Shown here: in pieces, positions 24,528 through 35,486 of the stretch
How positions within the stretch are numbered: position 1 is the stretch's first letter
Layout of the letters: every line of letters starts with the position of its first letter
Assembly: GCA_024103135.1 (NCBI GenBank)
Contig: JAGFIZ010000012.1
Location: forward strand, 1-64,000
Source: Bradyrhizobiaceae bacterium
Lineage (GTDB): Bacteria; Bacteroidota; Ignavibacteria; Kapaibacteriales; Kapaibacteriaceae
Direction of reading: 5' to 3'
Length of the DNA: 64,000 bases
Notes under the pieces: generated by a model
Told to the model about the DNA's origin: nothing
Databases searched by the model: none
Seen by the model: the letters and a program-made list of their open reading frames with translations, nothing else
Translations under genes and position numbers: made by a program

Positions 24528-26697
24528 AATGTTGCTGTGCTACTGTATGTCCATTAGACATCACAACAACTAAATATAGTCCTGCTGCGGTAACGACTTC
24601 TTTAGGCATTACTTCACTAAGAGATATGCTACCGGACTGCATTGCTACCTCTGATGATGTAAATAGCGTACGACCATCCATGGTCATGAGGGTAACGACT
24701 ACTCTATCGACGGGTTCCAAGAGCTCCAGAACTGCTTGAGAAAACGACGTACCAAAAAGACGTGCCTTCGCAGATGAGTAAGCATCTTGCTGTCCATTGC
24801 CCCGGAGCAAGAGCACATTCTCTTCTGTGGAGCCAAATGTTTCTTTCATTCCGTCGGACCACGTAACAATAGTGCTATCGAAGGCTAGAGGCTCCCTCGC
24901 CGAAATGAATGGCTGGAATGGCACTTGCATCCCACCTCCATGTACAGCTCGTGCGACATATGATGTCACACGGTTGGCCTGGTACACATCTACCTTTGTA
25001 TTTGCAAAACTGGCATCCTCGCCAAAGTCAAGTGACTTGCGAGTACCCTGTTGGTGAATGTAGTTGTAATAGACTTCAAATCCACCCCTTCGATGCACAC
25101 AGAGATCCGGTGCAAGATCTCCATTAACATCACAGAATACGAAGTCGTCAACATTATCGAGTCCGAAGAGACCTATATCCATTGTCACATCTTTATAGAC
25201 TCCAGCGTCCATTGCATAAACCCGTAGAAAGTGACAATCACTGCCTGTCGCAACTACACACTCATCCTTTCCATCTGCGTCAATGTCTACATATGACATC
25301 GCGGTTACGTGCTCATTATACACAGGAGGCTCAGTCCGCAGACAGGCATCAGCTGCTATTGCATTGAAGCCAGTCACCGGATACTTATCACGAAGTCCGT
25401 TGCTGGATTGGAATTGATCACGAAGAACGCGGGTTGTGTGCCACAGAGGTGCAATTACGGTTAAGTCGTCCAGTGCCGCAATGTCAACAGATCCTGTCAT
25501 GCGTTCAACAGTGTCGATGACAGTAGTTGACGCAGACCGCCACTGACCGTCTCGATACTCCAGCTCCACGATCGTTCCCGAGCTACTACGAAGCAAAGCC
25601 ATGGAGGGCTTCTTCACTCCAGGTAACGCAACTGCTCCAGTGACAGACACGGCACCAGGAGGCAATGGATCCGTGGTCACGCGAACAGAGCTCTCACCTC
25701 CCCAAATCACGTGTAGCTTTTGGCCGATTACTACCACATCATCATGATGATCTCCATTGACATCGCATATAAAGTGAGCCTTTGGCTGGCCGAAACCTTC
25801 TATTGTGTACGTGCTAGCTGTGATTACCCGATAGGTAGTAGATTCCGACTTGTCCTCGCTCACGATTTGCTGTACCTTGACAGTAGCATCCTGCTCCGCG
25901 GCTTCAATGGTTACCAGCTCCATACCTTTGTCGCCAAACAGATTGCAGGCAGCGTGGTATGATGGAGCAGCAGAGACTTCTAGCGTCGTCCAGCCAATTC
26001 CTGACTGGACTTGCAACACTCCTCTGGCCAAGCAGTCAACATCGCCGTCTCCATCCACATCGTTAAAGACAATGTTCGTCTTGGATCCAAGTACAAGATC
26101 GGATGTTAACGGGTCAAACAGGCTGTCTGGCACGAACGACCCTCGACTTGTTGACTTGATACTACTGAAGCACTCAATCTTGAATGCATGAGGCAGGATA
26201 CTGTATGATGTGCCTCGTATTCGTAGCTGGTCATTCCAAGGGACATCGTAATCCCAGCACATTGTGTCGCGTATCGTCCTATCAGTAACGAGTTTCGTAT
26301 CCCCTTTGAGGTCCATGACGCCCACAAAAAGCTGCCCACCTTTGTGAAGGTATCCACATTGGATGGTTACTTGCTGAAATCCTATTTGATCCTTGATAAT
26401 ATCTTCATCGAACAGCACCTCTGCATCCGCAGAAGGTATCATGGCACCACCTTCGTGGCCAAGTATGACCAATGTACCAATTCGACCTGTATGATTTCCA
26501 TGCAAGACAAGGGTGATTGAATCTACTCTAGCGTCCGTAGGGAGATGGAAGCGTTGAAGGAAAAGAGTTGAGTCATTGTGTAAATACACACCAAGTTTAG
26601 CAGATGCAGTTGACGTTTTGGCACCATCGTTGGCATTCGTAACGTATTGAACGAAGCAGATCATCGCCATGCACAACAGCATATCACGACGGGGCAT
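24511..26697 (-). CDS. Exported FG-GAP/ASPIC repeat protein with T9SS-like tail
   Basis: 728 residues, first gene of the operon; ATG at 26697 preceded by GGAG about 8 bases upstream. A signal peptide (MLLCMAMICFVQYVTNA) is followed by a jelly-roll-like segment and FG-GAP (integrin-like) repeats with calcium-binding loops: FNDVDGDGDVDC, CDVNGDHHDDVVV, VDIDADGKDECVV, FCDVNGDLAPDLC. An ASPIC/UnbV-type stretch follows (TIVTWSDGMKETF with LLRGNGQQD). The last 75 residues (VVVTLMTMDGRTLFTSSEV, ending AGLYLVVVMSNG then HTVAQQHFVHL) resemble the type A sorting domain used by the type IX secretion system. It is probably secreted or surface-bound, perhaps an adhesin or receptor-binding component of the system. 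Confidence 0.75.
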   Translation of the reverse strand: MPRRDMLLCMAMICFVQYVTNANDGAKTSTASAKLGVYLHNDSTLFLQRFHLPTDARVDSITLVLHGNHTGRIGTLVILGHEGGAMIPSADAEVLFDEDIIKDQIGFQQVTIQCGYLHKGGQLFVGVMDLKGDTKLVTDRTIRDTMCWDYDVPWNDQLRIRGTSYSILPHAFKIECFSSIKSTSRGSFVPDSLFDPLTSDLVLGSKTNIVFNDVDGDGDVDCLARGVLQVQSGIGWTTLEVSAAPSYHAACNLFGDKGMELVTIEAAEQDATVKVQQIVSEDKSESTTYRVITASTYTIEGFGQPKAHFICDVNGDHHDDVVVIGQKLHVIWGGESSVRVTTDPLPPGAVSVTGAVALPGVKKPSMALLRSSSGTIVELEYRDGQWRSASTTVIDTVERMTGSVDIAALDDLTVIAPLWHTTRVLRDQFQSSNGLRDKYPVTGFNAIAADACLRTEPPVYNEHVTAMSYVDIDADGKDECVVATGSDCHFLRVYAMDAGVYKDVTMDIGLFGLDNVDDFVFCDVNGDLAPDLCVHRRGGFEVYYNYIHQQGTRKSLDFGEDASFANTKVDVYQANRVTSYVARAVHGGGMQVPFQPFISAREPLAFDSTIVTWSDGMKETFGSTEENVLLLRGNGQQDAYSSAKARLFGTSFSQAVLELLEPVDRVVVTLMTMDGRTLFTSSEVAMQSGSISLSEVMPKEVVTAAGLYLVVVMSNGHTVAQQHFVHLP

Positions 26698-27117
26698 TCT
26701 TGGGCTCCAATGGCTGTAACATCATATCAGCTTCAGTAAACATACGCACACATGTGCATGGAGGCAACTACTGCAGCCAATATTTCTGCTTGCAAACTAG
26801 ATGGGCTTGCCAAACGGATCAGTATGTGAGCGGAGTGGGTCTTCCGGTTGATGCATTGGCAAAGGGATAGGAATCCCCTGATAGTGTCAGGCAACGTCAC
26901 ACCGATGTTCGTTAAGCTGTCTTTACATACTCCGCTAGATCGAAACACGCGCCTCAGGTCCGTTCAAAGGTGGACCGTATGCCATGAAGAAAGATGGTCC
27001 TTTAATGTGGCTGCCACCTGGTTGGCTCGACCCAGATTCAGCGGCCAGTAATCTTGAAAGACCCACTCGTTTCGATGAGCTTGTCGTGTGGGTGTGACCA
27101 CTTGACAGTTGTCCAAG
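26698..27117. promoter_or_regulatory. Leader of exported-protein operon; junction of two cargo blocks
   Basis: 420 bases between the first gene of the exported-protein operon and the end of trlF. It must hold that operon's promoter, but I cannot point to a clear one. A 37-codon frame on the plus strand at 26984-27097 (MKKDGPLMWLPPGWLDP, then DSAASNLERPTRFDELVVWV) has protein-like composition and may be the end of a decayed gene. The base composition changes here from the GC-richer defence block to the toxin block. Confidence 0.35.
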
Positions 27118-30063
27118 CTAGTCGGTGCCTATCAGGCTGTATCTCTTTCCACGTTTTCTGAAGGCTTCCTTGCCCCCTTCAAGAAGTCGGCAGACATGAT
27201 CACGTATGATTGGGTCTTCAAGCCCGCCAGCCACATACCGAAATGTTGGTAGCCTGTCAGGTTCGGATCGGATAGCTTCAGCAACGATGACTTGATCTGA
27301 GTCCGTATTCACAACCAGGTTTGCGTTGTGGGTGACCATGATGATCTGTCGTCGCCGTGCCGCGTCACGGAAAAACGGAACAAGGTCGGAGTACACGGAG
27401 CGGGGATCCAGATTCTCCTCCGGCTGGTCGATGATCAGCGGTCGCTCATCCCACTCATCAAGGGCAAGGTAAAGCGTCAGCAGCACGACACCACGCGTTC
27501 CGGGCGAGAGGTTCGCAATCTCCACGCCCTCGTACTGAATTCCATACCTGACCTTGATGTGATCAGTTGAGAAGAGCCACTCACCGAAGTTGAGCGGCGT
27601 GACCCCTTGGGCGAGGCTGTCGATTGCAGCAGCAGCGTGGTCTTCGATGAAAGTCTCCATGGCGACCCGAACGTCGCTAGGCGTGCCTTTTCGCCAGGCG
27701 TTGAGAAGACCTGTTCGCGCTGCTTCTGCGATTGCCCCTTTGCGCTGAAAAGGAGGACGCCGCAAGTCCATCAAGTTCTCGCCTCGGGCAGACCATTCCT
27801 CCAAGTCAACGATACGCTGAACGTAGAAAGATAACTTTCCCAGTCTTTGATCGGCCTCAATGCGATCGCTCATCGGCGCGTAGAGCTCCTCGAGCGCGTG
27901 CTCCTCAGCCACCAATGCATCAAAAACGCGCTCGTAGCATGCCAGCCGAACGGTGCTCAAGGTCTTGCGCCGAGTGGGTGCTTTCTCGGCGTGCGCCAAG
28001 GCTGTTTTTAAATCTTTCTCCTTCGTCCTTGCTGCCCCAACCTTCCTCTCTAGTTCAGCTCGTCGATTTGCCTTGGCTCGGTCTAGTCCGAGTTCATTCA
28101 CGAGACGCTTGTTCTCTTCCTCAATCACAGCGAGTCCCTTCCCATTTTGAAGCCCGTCTTTAACCTCGGCGGTCCCAGTCTCTCGCAGACGCTTCGCGCG
28201 GGTTTCAGCTTCTTGATGTAACTCCTTCAATTTCGGGATGGCATCGGCCGAGAGGTTGATCTGCACGAGACTCCATATTTCGGGTTGAAACAGATCGGCA
28301 AACTTCGACTTGATCGTCTCAACCGCGCTGCTCGCTTGGCGTACAAGACGTTCTACCTCAGAGATGACGTCGCCGATGTCCTTGGCGCGCCGCTCCTCAC
28401 GCGCGACGGCATTCTTGAGTGCGTCTACAGCGGCGGCTGCCGTCTGTTGAGCCTTGACCTTGTCGTCTCCCGCCTGTACCGGGATGGACTTGAGCTCATT
28501 CTCTAGGCTGACTCGGACTCTCTGTGCATCTTCTGCTTTCGCTCGCAGTTCTTTCAGCGACTTGATTAGGACGGTCTCGTCTGCGATCTGCTTTGTCGCG
28601 GTCCTGATGGCTTCTTCTTCCGATTCCCGGTTGGAGGCAGGCTGTTCCAGCATCACTTGCCGTAACTCGGCGAAGGAACCGCACTGAAGCCGATCCTCGT
28701 CCGGGATAGCAGAAAACACGACCCGCTCGATTTCCTCGACCAGAGGTTCAGCAAGGCCCTTCGGCGAGCAGAGCCTTTCCACGAACTGCTGGGATAGGTA
28801 GCGCACGCGAGGCTCAGCAAAGTAACCCACTCTTCCGCGCATCGGGCTCTGCTGAGTCTCGCCGTCTGCCCATTGCAGCGCTACCTCAATCCCACTCAAA
28901 AGGTCTCCTGCCTTTGCAAGGAACGAAGCCGGTCCCGGCTCCTCCTCTTCGGCAGAGGCAGCGTAGGCAATCATGTCTGCTAGAGCGGTCTTTCCTGATC
29001 CCTTCGCACCAATGATCGTCACCAATCCATCGTTGAGCTCAATGCCTTCGTTCTCGAACCAAGCGGTGTTCACCACACGGAAGGACCTGATAATGTTGCT
29101 GTCGTTCGCCCCCTGCAGTGGTTCTTCTCCGATATGAACCCGTCGTTCCGGCTCCACCACTGCCTGCCTGAGTCCATCGAATGTGGGTTCAGCACGAAGC
29201 CAACAGCGTCGATCCTGTGCCGGACTAAGCACGTCCTCAATGCGATGCGCATCACTGCCGTGCAGACATGGTTTCGGGACCTGCCCATTGGAGCTGAAGT
29301 GTGGGTGCTTCCCTAACCAGTAGTCGCGGTCCTTTGGATTCGCTGAGAAGACAATGTGGGCAAACCTGCCGAGCTCCTCCCGATGCGCATGAAACGACGC
29401 GTCTTGGGAGAGCCCGCCTAGCCCGTCGCTCCCAGCAGCGACAGCAACCAGAATGTTGGACTGGAGCCATGAATCACCCTCATACACCTCCCGGAGTTGA
29501 CTGAGTTCCACTTTGAACTGGTTGGCCCCCTCGGAAAGCGCTGCTCCCTCCAGCAAGGTGGGGTTGCGCCTATGGGCTCGTCCGAGGCGGATGAGACCCT
29601 CGTCGCTGCATGGAATGACGTCTGATGCGTACTTGAACGTGAGGCGACCGAGCTTCTCCTGGACAAGCGCAACGTGATTCGGATCGTCTGGACAGACAAG
29701 AAGATGCAGGTTGATGCCCGCTCGGTCTCTCGTCTCTACAGTCAGGCGCAGCTCGATGTTGGGGAAGACCAACGGAATGCTTGCAAGAGCACCCTGGTCC
29801 CGCCGCTTCAAGACCTCCCTGTAGGTGCGGAGCGTGAAGTAGTCGGTGATGCCCAGCGCCACAGGCGCTGGCTCAGCCTTCTCCAGTGCCGAGAGGTAGG
29901 CGTCCCAGTCGTCGCCGAACTGGTTGTTCCGCAATGTTCCGGGCCCATGAAGATGCGGATCCCAGCGCAGCCAGCGTGAGCCAATGCTCCAAGGCCGCCC
30001 CGTCATAAAGTTACTGCCTTGTTGTGCCAGCCCATCATTGACTCCCTTGTACAGTTGCTGCAT
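27118..30063 (-). CDS. trlF: TrlF-type PHP-AAA ATPase defence protein
   Basis: 981 residues from the ATG at 30063, which overlaps hsdR by 29 bases; the ATG at 30006, behind an AAGG site, is an alternative. An N-terminal PHP phosphoesterase-like domain has DPHLHGPGT (His37, His39), GITDYF (Asp74) and CLHGSDAH (His268, Asp271, His273), the usual metal-binding motifs. Then comes an SMC/Rad50-like ATPase: Walker A GAKGSGKT (352-359), a long coiled coil (about 480-760), a signature-like [12 protein letters not shown], Walker [13 protein letters not shown] and the H-loop [10 protein letters not shown]. This layout is that of the TrlF family, found beside type I restriction loci. It may sense or process DNA ends; the substrate is unknown. 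Last gene of the operon. Confidence 0.8.
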   Translation of the reverse strand: MQQLYKGVNDGLAQQGSNFMTGRPWSIGSRWLRWDPHLHGPGTLRNNQFGDDWDAYLSALEKAEPAPVALGITDYFTLRTYREVLKRRDQGALASIPLVFPNIELRLTVETRDRAGINLHLLVCPDDPNHVALVQEKLGRLTFKYASDVIPCSDEGLIRLGRAHRRNPTLLEGAALSEGANQFKVELSQLREVYEGDSWLQSNILVAVAAGSDGLGGLSQDASFHAHREELGRFAHIVFSANPKDRDYWLGKHPHFSSNGQVPKPCLHGSDAHRIEDVLSPAQDRRCWLRAEPTFDGLRQAVVEPERRVHIGEEPLQGANDSNIIRSFRVVNTAWFENEGIELNDGLVTIIGAKGSGKTALADMIAYAASAEEEEPGPASFLAKAGDLLSGIEVALQWADGETQQSPMRGRVGYFAEPRVRYLSQQFVERLCSPKGLAEPLVEEIERVVFSAIPDEDRLQCGSFAELRQVMLEQPASNRESEEEAIRTATKQIADETVLIKSLKELRAKAEDAQRVRVSLENELKSIPVQAGDDKVKAQQTAAAAVDALKNAVAREERRAKDIGDVISEVERLVRQASSAVETIKSKFADLFQPEIWSLVQINLSADAIPKLKELHQEAETRAKRLRETGTAEVKDGLQNGKGLAVIEEENKRLVNELGLDRAKANRRAELERKVGAARTKEKDLKTALAHAEKAPTRRKTLSTVRLACYERVFDALVAEEHALEELYAPMSDRIEADQRLGKLSFYVQRIVDLEEWSARGENLMDLRRPPFQRKGAIAEAARTGLLNAWRKGTPSDVRVAMETFIEDHAAAAIDSLAQGVTPLNFGEWLFSTDHIKVRYGIQYEGVEIANLSPGTRGVVLLTLYLALDEWDERPLIIDQPEENLDPRSVYSDLVPFFRDAARRRQIIMVTHNANLVVNTDSDQVIVAEAIRSEPDRLPTFRYVAGGLEDPIIRDHVCRLLEGGKEAFRKRGKRYSLIGTD

Positions 30064-33000
30064 TCAGCACTTCAACTAGTTCGGCGACCACGTGGAGCGC
30101 ATCCTCCTCGACATCGACCAGCACGATGGGGTCGAACTCCGGATTCATGGGTTTGAGGGTGATCTTGGTGTGGCGCCATGAGTCCTCCTCTACCTCCTTT
30201 TCGCTCTCATACCGCTTGACGGTGTAGCGATGGCCTGTCTCCGGATCCGACGCATGGCGGAGCTGAACAAGGACCGTCTTGCCTTGGCGTGTCCCTAACA
30301 CTGGGGATGCGAAGAGGCAGTAAGTGCCATCTGGAATTGTGGGCTCCATCGACCGGCCGACGACCCTTGCCACGAACATACCCTTCCGCAGTCGGTGCCT
30401 CGTGGCGATCTTGACCCACTCGAACTTGTCATCGTCGACGTGTTGCGGATCTCCGAAGGTGCCTGCCGCCACCTGCAAGGGCAAGAGGGGCACGCAGTTC
30501 GTGTAGCGCTCCTTTGGCGCTGGCTCCACGAGACGCAGAGTGGGCGCTGCGGCCTCTTCGGCCTCGGCCTCCGGCTCGCGGAGCCGCCGGTAGGCCTCGT
30601 CGGCCATCCATGACGTGACCGCCTTCTGGAACGGCGCGTCGTTCATGTAACGGACGAAGATGTCTTCGTTCTGGTCCATGCGCTCCATGAAGAGCGACTC
30701 GAGCATCTGCTTGAAGACGAGCGCGAACTTGTCACTCGGGTTCACCGCCGCAGCCTGCCTGAGGCCATCGTCGGCGACGGCCGTCTCGACGATCTGGTCG
30801 AAGAAGAGCTGGTCTGCCTGGTTGAACTCGGTCCCGAAGCGCTCGTTGAGGATGTCGATGAGCTGTGACAGCGGCACAGCCTCGTGGCGTGGCAGGCCGC
30901 TGCCGACCTCGGTGGGCCCGTCGAGGCGGCGTGCTTCGCCCTCGCGTAGCGAAATCGAACCCTCCGCGATCTTCTGAAGTCGGTAGTACTCGAGCCGCAC
31001 CTCGTCGTCGAACTGGTACGCGGGCCCGGACATTCGCCGCGGCAGCTTCGAGGACAGATGCCGGAAGAACACGTAGAGTTTCTCGAGGTCCGAGTCCTGG
31101 TAGGGGATGACCTGACTCAGGAACGCATAGAGGTTGCAGAACCCATTGAGTTTTCCGCGCCAGGTCTCGGCCTCCTCCTCGTCCTCGCGCTGCAGGCCGG
31201 TGAACCTGGATACCGCGGGGTCGAGCGCCGCATTCATCGCCTGGTGGTCCGCCGGGCTCTGGCGCTGCTTCGGCTTGAAGTAGACGGCGCAGAAGCGCTC
31301 TCGCTCCTCGTCGAGGTAGATGCCCGAGGCGTCCATCTCGGCTTTGATCTGGTACATGCGCGCGGGGTCCACCTCGTCGCCCATCTGCGCGCCTTCGTAG
31401 AAGGTCTTGAAGGCCTCTCGGATCTCGTCTCGGTCGTTGACGAAGTCGAGAACGAAGGTGTCCTCCTTGAGCGGATGGGTGCGGTTGAGGCGTGAGAGCG
31501 TCTGCACCGCTTGGATGCCGGCAAGGCGCTTGTCCACGTACATCGTGTGCAGGAGGGGCTGATCGAAGCCGGTCTGGTACTTCTCCGCGACGAGAAGGAC
31601 CTGGTATTCGGGGGTGGCGAACTTCTCCGGCAGCTCCTTCTCGCGCACGCCGAGGTTCATGCCTTCCTCGGTGTAGGTCTTGGTCTCGTCGATGTCGTCC
31701 GTGACGGTGCCGGAAAACGCGACCAACGATTTGATGGCGTAGCCGCGCGACCGGATATACTTGTCGAACGCCTGCTTGTAGCGAACGGCCTCGAGTCGGG
31801 AGCCGGTGACAACCATCGCCTTGGCTCGCCCGCCGATCTTGTGCCGGGTCACCGCTTGGAAGTGCTCGACCATCACCTCCGTCTTCTGGGCTATGTTGTG
31901 CGGATGCAGCCGCATGAAGCGCGCCAGGGCTCGGGCGGCCTTCTTCCGCTCGACCTCGGGGTCGTCCGCCGAGGCCTTCAGCAGGCGGAAGTAGGTGGCG
32001 TAGGTCGTGTAGTTCTGCAGCACGTCGAGGATGAACCCCTCCTCGATGGCCTGGCGCATGGTGTAGCGGTGCGACGCTTCGCCATTGCGCCCGAACACCG
32101 CGAGGGTCTTGTGCTTGGGCGTGGCGGTGAACGCGAAGAAGCTCAGGTTGGCCTGGCGCCCTCGCTTGGCCATGCTGCGGAAGAGCTCTTCGAGCTTCTC
32201 GTGCCCCTCCTCCTCGGCGCGGCGCCGAGCCTCTTCCATCAGCCCCTCGCCGCCGAGCACTTCCTTGAGGTCGGTGGCCGTCTCACCGCCCTGGGAGCTA
32301 TGGGCCTCGTCGATGACGACCGCACAACGCCGCGTGGTCAGCGTTCCACCACTCTGATCGCCACGCTCCTCAGCCATCTTCAGGAGCTGCCTGGAGACGA
32401 AGGGGAACTTCTGCAACGTCGTGATGATGATCGGGACGCCGCTTTCCAGTGCTTCGGCAAGCTGCCGTGAGTCCTGGTCGATCTTCTGGACGACGCCGCG
32501 CTTGTGCTCGAACTGGTAGATGGTGTCCTGGAGCTGCTGGTCGAGGACCCGCCGATCGGTCACCACGATGACGCTGTCGAACACGCGCTCGTCCTTCTCG
32601 TCGTGCAGGGACGAGAGGCGGTGTGTCAGCCAAGCGATGGTGTTGCTCTTGCCGCTGCCGGCCGAATGCTCCACCAGATAGTTGTGGCCTACGCCCTCAG
32701 TTCGTGCGGAAGTCACCAGGTGCCGGACAGCTTGGAGCTGGTGGTAGCGCGGGAAGATCATCGTCTCCTTCTTGACCTTCCGCCCCTGGTCGTCGCGCTT
32801 CTCGTCGAGCTGTAGGTGAATGAACCTGGCGATGAGATCGAGGAAGGAGTCGCGCTGAAGGGCATCCTCCCAGAGATAGGCCGTTCGGTAGGCGCGTCCG
32901 GTTGGGTCGACTGGGTTCCCCGCGCCACCATCGAGCCCCTTGTTGAAGGGAAGGAAGTAGGTTGCCGCGCCGGAGAGCCGGGTCGTCATCAAGACGAGCT

Positions 33001-33583
33001 CCGTGTCCACCGCGAAGTGCACGAGGGTTCGCCGCTTGAACTCGAAGATGGGCTCTCGCGGGTCGCGGTCCTTCTGGTACTGGCGCCGGGCGTTCTCCAC
33101 GGTCTGCCCGGTCATCGGGTTCTTGAGCTCGAGCGTTACCAGCGGCACGCCGTTGAGGCTCAAGACGACGTCGAGGGAGTATTCCGAGCGGGTGGAGTAG
33201 TGAAGCTGTCGGGTGATACCGAGCCGGTTGGCCGCGTAGCCCGCCTCCAGCTCTGGGTTGAGGCCGTGGGCCGCCTTGAAGAACGCGAGGTGCAGCTTGC
33301 GCCCGTAGCACTTGAATCCGTGGCGCAGCGTGGCGAGCGAGCCATGGGCGTCCATCCACTTGCACAGATCCGAGAGGATCTGCTCGCCGGTGCGATCTCC
33401 GTGCAGCGCCTCGAGCTTGGACCAAGCGGTCGGCTGGGTCTCGCGGATAAACGTCAGCACCTCATCCGGGAAGATGGCCTTCTGCCGATCAAAGCCGTTT
33501 CGGTCGACCGTTATGTAGCCAGTGTCCAGCAGGTGCTGTTCGATGACCGACTCGAATGCGGCCTCGGAGTGGCGGGCTGTCAT
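30035..33583 (-). CDS. hsdR: Type I restriction subunit HsdR fused to LexA/S24 domain
   Basis: 1182 residues. An N-terminal nuclease of PD-(D/E)xK type has Asp138 in SLDVVL and Glu152/Lys154 in TLELKNP. The translocase motor has Walker [10 protein letters not shown] (306-314), DEAH at 425-428, [13 protein letters not shown] and a helicase C domain with [10 protein letters not shown]. HsdR normally ends after the helical domain, near 1000 residues. Here residues about 1030-1170 add an S24/LexA-like peptidase: a VAAG sequence (Ala1040-Gly1041) at the place of the LexA cleavage site, the Ser1078 nucleophile in [11 protein letters not shown] and Lys1123 in YTVKRY. All self-cleavage elements are present, suggesting control of restriction by autoproteolysis; that is inference. 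Coupled to ptuB by a 4-base overlap and to trlF by 29 bases. Confidence 0.9.
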   Translation of the reverse strand: MTARHSEAAFESVIEQHLLDTGYITVDRNGFDRQKAIFPDEVLTFIRETQPTAWSKLEALHGDRTGEQILSDLCKWMDAHGSLATLRHGFKCYGRKLHLAFFKAAHGLNPELEAGYAANRLGITRQLHYSTRSEYSLDVVLSLNGVPLVTLELKNPMTGQTVENARRQYQKDRDPREPIFEFKRRTLVHFAVDTELVLMTTRLSGAATYFLPFNKGLDGGAGNPVDPTGRAYRTAYLWEDALQRDSFLDLIARFIHLQLDEKRDDQGRKVKKETMIFPRYHQLQAVRHLVTSARTEGVGHNYLVEHSAGSGKSNTIAWLTHRLSSLHDEKDERVFDSVIVVTDRRVLDQQLQDTIYQFEHKRGVVQKIDQDSRQLAEALESGVPIIITTLQKFPFVSRQLLKMAEERGDQSGGTLTTRRCAVVIDEAHSSQGGETATDLKEVLGGEGLMEEARRRAEEEGHEKLEELFRSMAKRGRQANLSFFAFTATPKHKTLAVFGRNGEASHRYTMRQAIEEGFILDVLQNYTTYATYFRLLKASADDPEVERKKAARALARFMRLHPHNIAQKTEVMVEHFQAVTRHKIGGRAKAMVVTGSRLEAVRYKQAFDKYIRSRGYAIKSLVAFSGTVTDDIDETKTYTEEGMNLGVREKELPEKFATPEYQVLLVAEKYQTGFDQPLLHTMYVDKRLAGIQAVQTLSRLNRTHPLKEDTFVLDFVNDRDEIREAFKTFYEGAQMGDEVDPARMYQIKAEMDASGIYLDEERERFCAVYFKPKQRQSPADHQAMNAALDPAVSRFTGLQREDEEEAETWRGKLNGFCNLYAFLSQVIPYQDSDLEKLYVFFRHLSSKLPRRMSGPAYQFDDEVRLEYYRLQKIAEGSISLREGEARRLDGPTEVGSGLPRHEAVPLSQLIDILNERFGTEFNQADQLFFDQIVETAVADDGLRQAAAVNPSDKFALVFKQMLESLFMERMDQNEDIFVRYMNDAPFQKAVTSWMADEAYRRLREPEAEAEEAAAPTLRLVEPAPKERYTNCVPLLPLQVAAGTFGDPQHVDDDKFEWVKIATRHRLRKGMFVARVVGRSMEPTIPDGTYCLFASPVLGTRQGKTVLVQLRHASDPETGHRYTVKRYESEKEVEEDSWRHTKITLKPMNPEFDPIVLVDVEEDALHVVAELVEVLNAATVQGSQ

Positions 33584-34257
33584 AGTTGTCCTCCAGGTCG
33601 GGCAACCGCTTGCTCCCAGGCGTCGAAGCTCGTCGGATCGGTCCCCACAAACGCCTCGCGAAGGCGTCGTCGCATGTCGACGTCGCCATCAAACACGGTC
33701 CACCACACGGAGAACATGCCCCTTGTCGCAGCAGCCTCAACGAGTGCTCGTTGACTCGGGGTGTCGTGATTCTGAAGCTGTTGCCGGAACAGAACCGCCT
33801 TGTCCCACTCCTGTCGCCGGTCCTCCCAGCGATAGTCGCGATCGGAAGGCTCCACATGCCCGCCCGGACGCTTGTGGAGACCATACATCTGAAGAGTTCT
33901 GTTCGCCTTGCTGCGCAGCTTCTTCGGCAAGACCCTGTTCGCTCGAACCACGCCGCCTGCATGGTAGGTGAATGCCAATAGTGTATTGTCGTCGTCTGGC
34001 CAAAGGTAGCGACGGAGTCGCACCTTGAAGTTGCCCTTTGTAGGGTTGCAGTTAGGACACGCCAGGAGGAAGTTCGACCACTCCAGCTCGAGTAAGGGGT
34101 GCGACTTCTTCGGCCTCTTGTGCTCAACGTGAATCGCCGCGGCGATGTGACGCTCGCAATACGAGCAGAACCTGTCGATAGCGTTGACCAGGTCCGGTTG
34201 CGCGTCGCCGTACTTCGCGTAGGTCCTCGGAGCAGCGCCTTTGGCAATTGGCCTCAT
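33580..34257 (-). CDS. ptuB: Septu-type HNH endonuclease PtuB
   Basis: 225 residues. A zinc-bound HNH nuclease fold lies near the N-terminus: CSYCERH (Cys31, Cys34), HVEHKRPK (His43, Glu45, His46), [16 protein letters not shown] (Asn62, Cys67, Cys70). The roughly 150 residues behind it are charged and helical. This pattern and the preceding ATPase correspond to PtuB of Septu, an anti-phage system in which PtuB cleaves nucleic acid under control of PtuA. Its ATG overlaps the stop of ptuA by 4 bases and its stop overlaps the hsdR start by 4 bases, so it is translated as part of the restriction operon. The same HNH type also occurs in some retrons, but no reverse transcriptase is present here. 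Confidence 0.8.
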   Translation of the reverse strand: MRPIAKGAAPRTYAKYGDAQPDLVNAIDRFCSYCERHIAAAIHVEHKRPKKSHPLLELEWSNFLLACPNCNPTKGNFKVRLRRYLWPDDDNTLLAFTYHAGGVVRANRVLPKKLRSKANRTLQMYGLHKRPGGHVEPSDRDYRWEDRRQEWDKAVLFRQQLQNHDTPSQRALVEAAATRGMFSVWWTVFDGDVDMRRRLREAFVGTDPTSFDAWEQAVARPGGQL

Positions 34258-35486
34258 AAGTCGTCCTCGCCTAGCGCTCGATTCCTCTGAAACTCAAGGA
34301 AGGCCTGATACGCCGGGTCCCTGGAAAAAGGCATCGATAGCTCGTCGAGCCGGTCCTTGATGCGCTGCAGGCCCACTTCGTCCGCTTCTGCCGCTGACTC
34401 AAGAATGCCGTAGTACTCGCGAGCAGCGTCATACATGCGCTTGAAACGCGCGCTCTTTTGAGGGAGCTCTACTCCCATGACCTCTTCAGCGATGTCTTCT
34501 AGGCTTCGGTCAGCGTATTCGCTGTCATCGGGATCCAAGTTGACAAGCTCACCTGGCTCAAGAGATTGGATAACGAAAGGGGAGTGTGTTGTTCCGATGA
34601 ACTGAATATTGGGGAATGTCTGGCGGAGCCCCTGCAGTACCTCTCGTTGCCACTTCGGATGTAGGTGGAGCTCGAGCTCATCGATGAGCACGACGCCGTG
34701 ACCTTGGAGCGGGTCGTCGAGGTCGGGGTTGGCCAGGGCGAGTCGACGGACCATATCCCCAATCACGGCAATAAAGGACCGCTCGCCGTCGGAAAGTTGA
34801 TTCAGCGCCAGCCGGTGTCCTTGCTTCTGAACGGTGATGCGGAGTGGGTCGACCTCGACTTCCACCTTTGAGAAGCCATCGAGGAAGACGCCGAGAGCGG
34901 TCTCGAATGCACGGAGCTCTTTGCTTCTCCCCTGACTCTGCCACACGCGGTAGCGGGCTATGAAGTCCCGGTAGTCGACCATGCGGTTCGACAGCGCACC
35001 GTTGTGGGCGAGCTGCTGCCCGCTCGGCAGGTCTGTGGGGAGAGAACGCGGCAAGCGCAGGCCGGCTCGATCGGTAGTGTAGTACACCGCGATCGGAGCC
35101 TGATCGTCCGCCCGGCTCGGGTCGCCGTAGTTGTGGGTGATCTCGCGCTTGACGGCCGGCGTGATGGGAGAGGCGCGCACGATCTTCGAATCCGGTCGAA
35201 ACGCCACCGAGAAATCCAACGGCACACCAGCGCAGTGCACCCGCATTTCGAGGGAGGCGTCTTGGCACTCACCATGAACGTCGGCGGCCGATATAGTTCG
35301 CTGGTTTCCGGAACTCAAACCGAGGGACCGAAAGAGGCGGGAGATGACCAAGGCCATCCCGTCGAGCACAGACGTCTTGCCGCGGCCGTTGACGCCAGCG
35401 ACCACGGTGACTCGGTCCGAGACGGGAAAGCGACGCTCGCCGTCGAACCCTCGGAAGTTCGTCACTGTGAACTCGCGAACTTTCAC
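34254..35486 (-). CDS. ptuA: Septu-type AAA/ABC ATPase PtuA
   Basis: 410 residues of the OLD/RecF-like ATPase class. Walker A is GVNGRGKTS (31-39), preceded by LTVTNFRGF-type strand pairing (FTVTNFRGFDG). A helical insertion at about 90-240 is followed by the ABC signature NQLSDGERSF, Walker B VVLIDELELHLHP and the H-switch FIGTTHSPFVI. No TOPRIM domain follows, which separates it from OLD nucleases and fits PtuA. PtuA is the sensor/ATPase that holds or activates the PtuB nuclease during phage attack. It overlaps hsdS by 4 bases and ptuB by 4 bases. General AAA ATPases look similar, so the name rests mainly on the paired HNH gene. Confidence 0.8.
   Translation of the reverse strand: MKVREFTVTNFRGFDGERRFPVSDRVTVVAGVNGRGKTSVLDGMALVISRLFRSLGLSSGNQRTISAADVHGECQDASLEMRVHCAGVPLDFSVAFRPDSKIVRASPITPAVKREITHNYGDPSRADDQAPIAVYYTTDRAGLRLPRSLPTDLPSGQQLAHNGALSNRMVDYRDFIARYRVWQSQGRSKELRAFETALGVFLDGFSKVEVEVDPLRITVQKQGHRLALNQLSDGERSFIAVIGDMVRRLALANPDLDDPLQGHGVVLIDELELHLHPKWQREVLQGLRQTFPNIQFIGTTHSPFVIQSLEPGELVNLDPDDSEYADRSLEDIAEEVMGVELPQKSARFKRMYDAAREYYGILESAAEADEVGLQRIKDRLDELSMPFSRDPAYQAFLEFQRNRALGEDDL

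Noticed and set aside
31511-33754. Two long plus-strand frames (319 and 312 residues) opposite hsdR
   Set aside because: They are antisense shadows of a GC-rich conserved gene and show no domain of their own.
33580-35486. Retron with ATPase and HNH effectors
   Set aside because: The ATPase/HNH pair is also used by some retrons, but there is no reverse transcriptase or msr/msd-like region nearby; Septu fits better.
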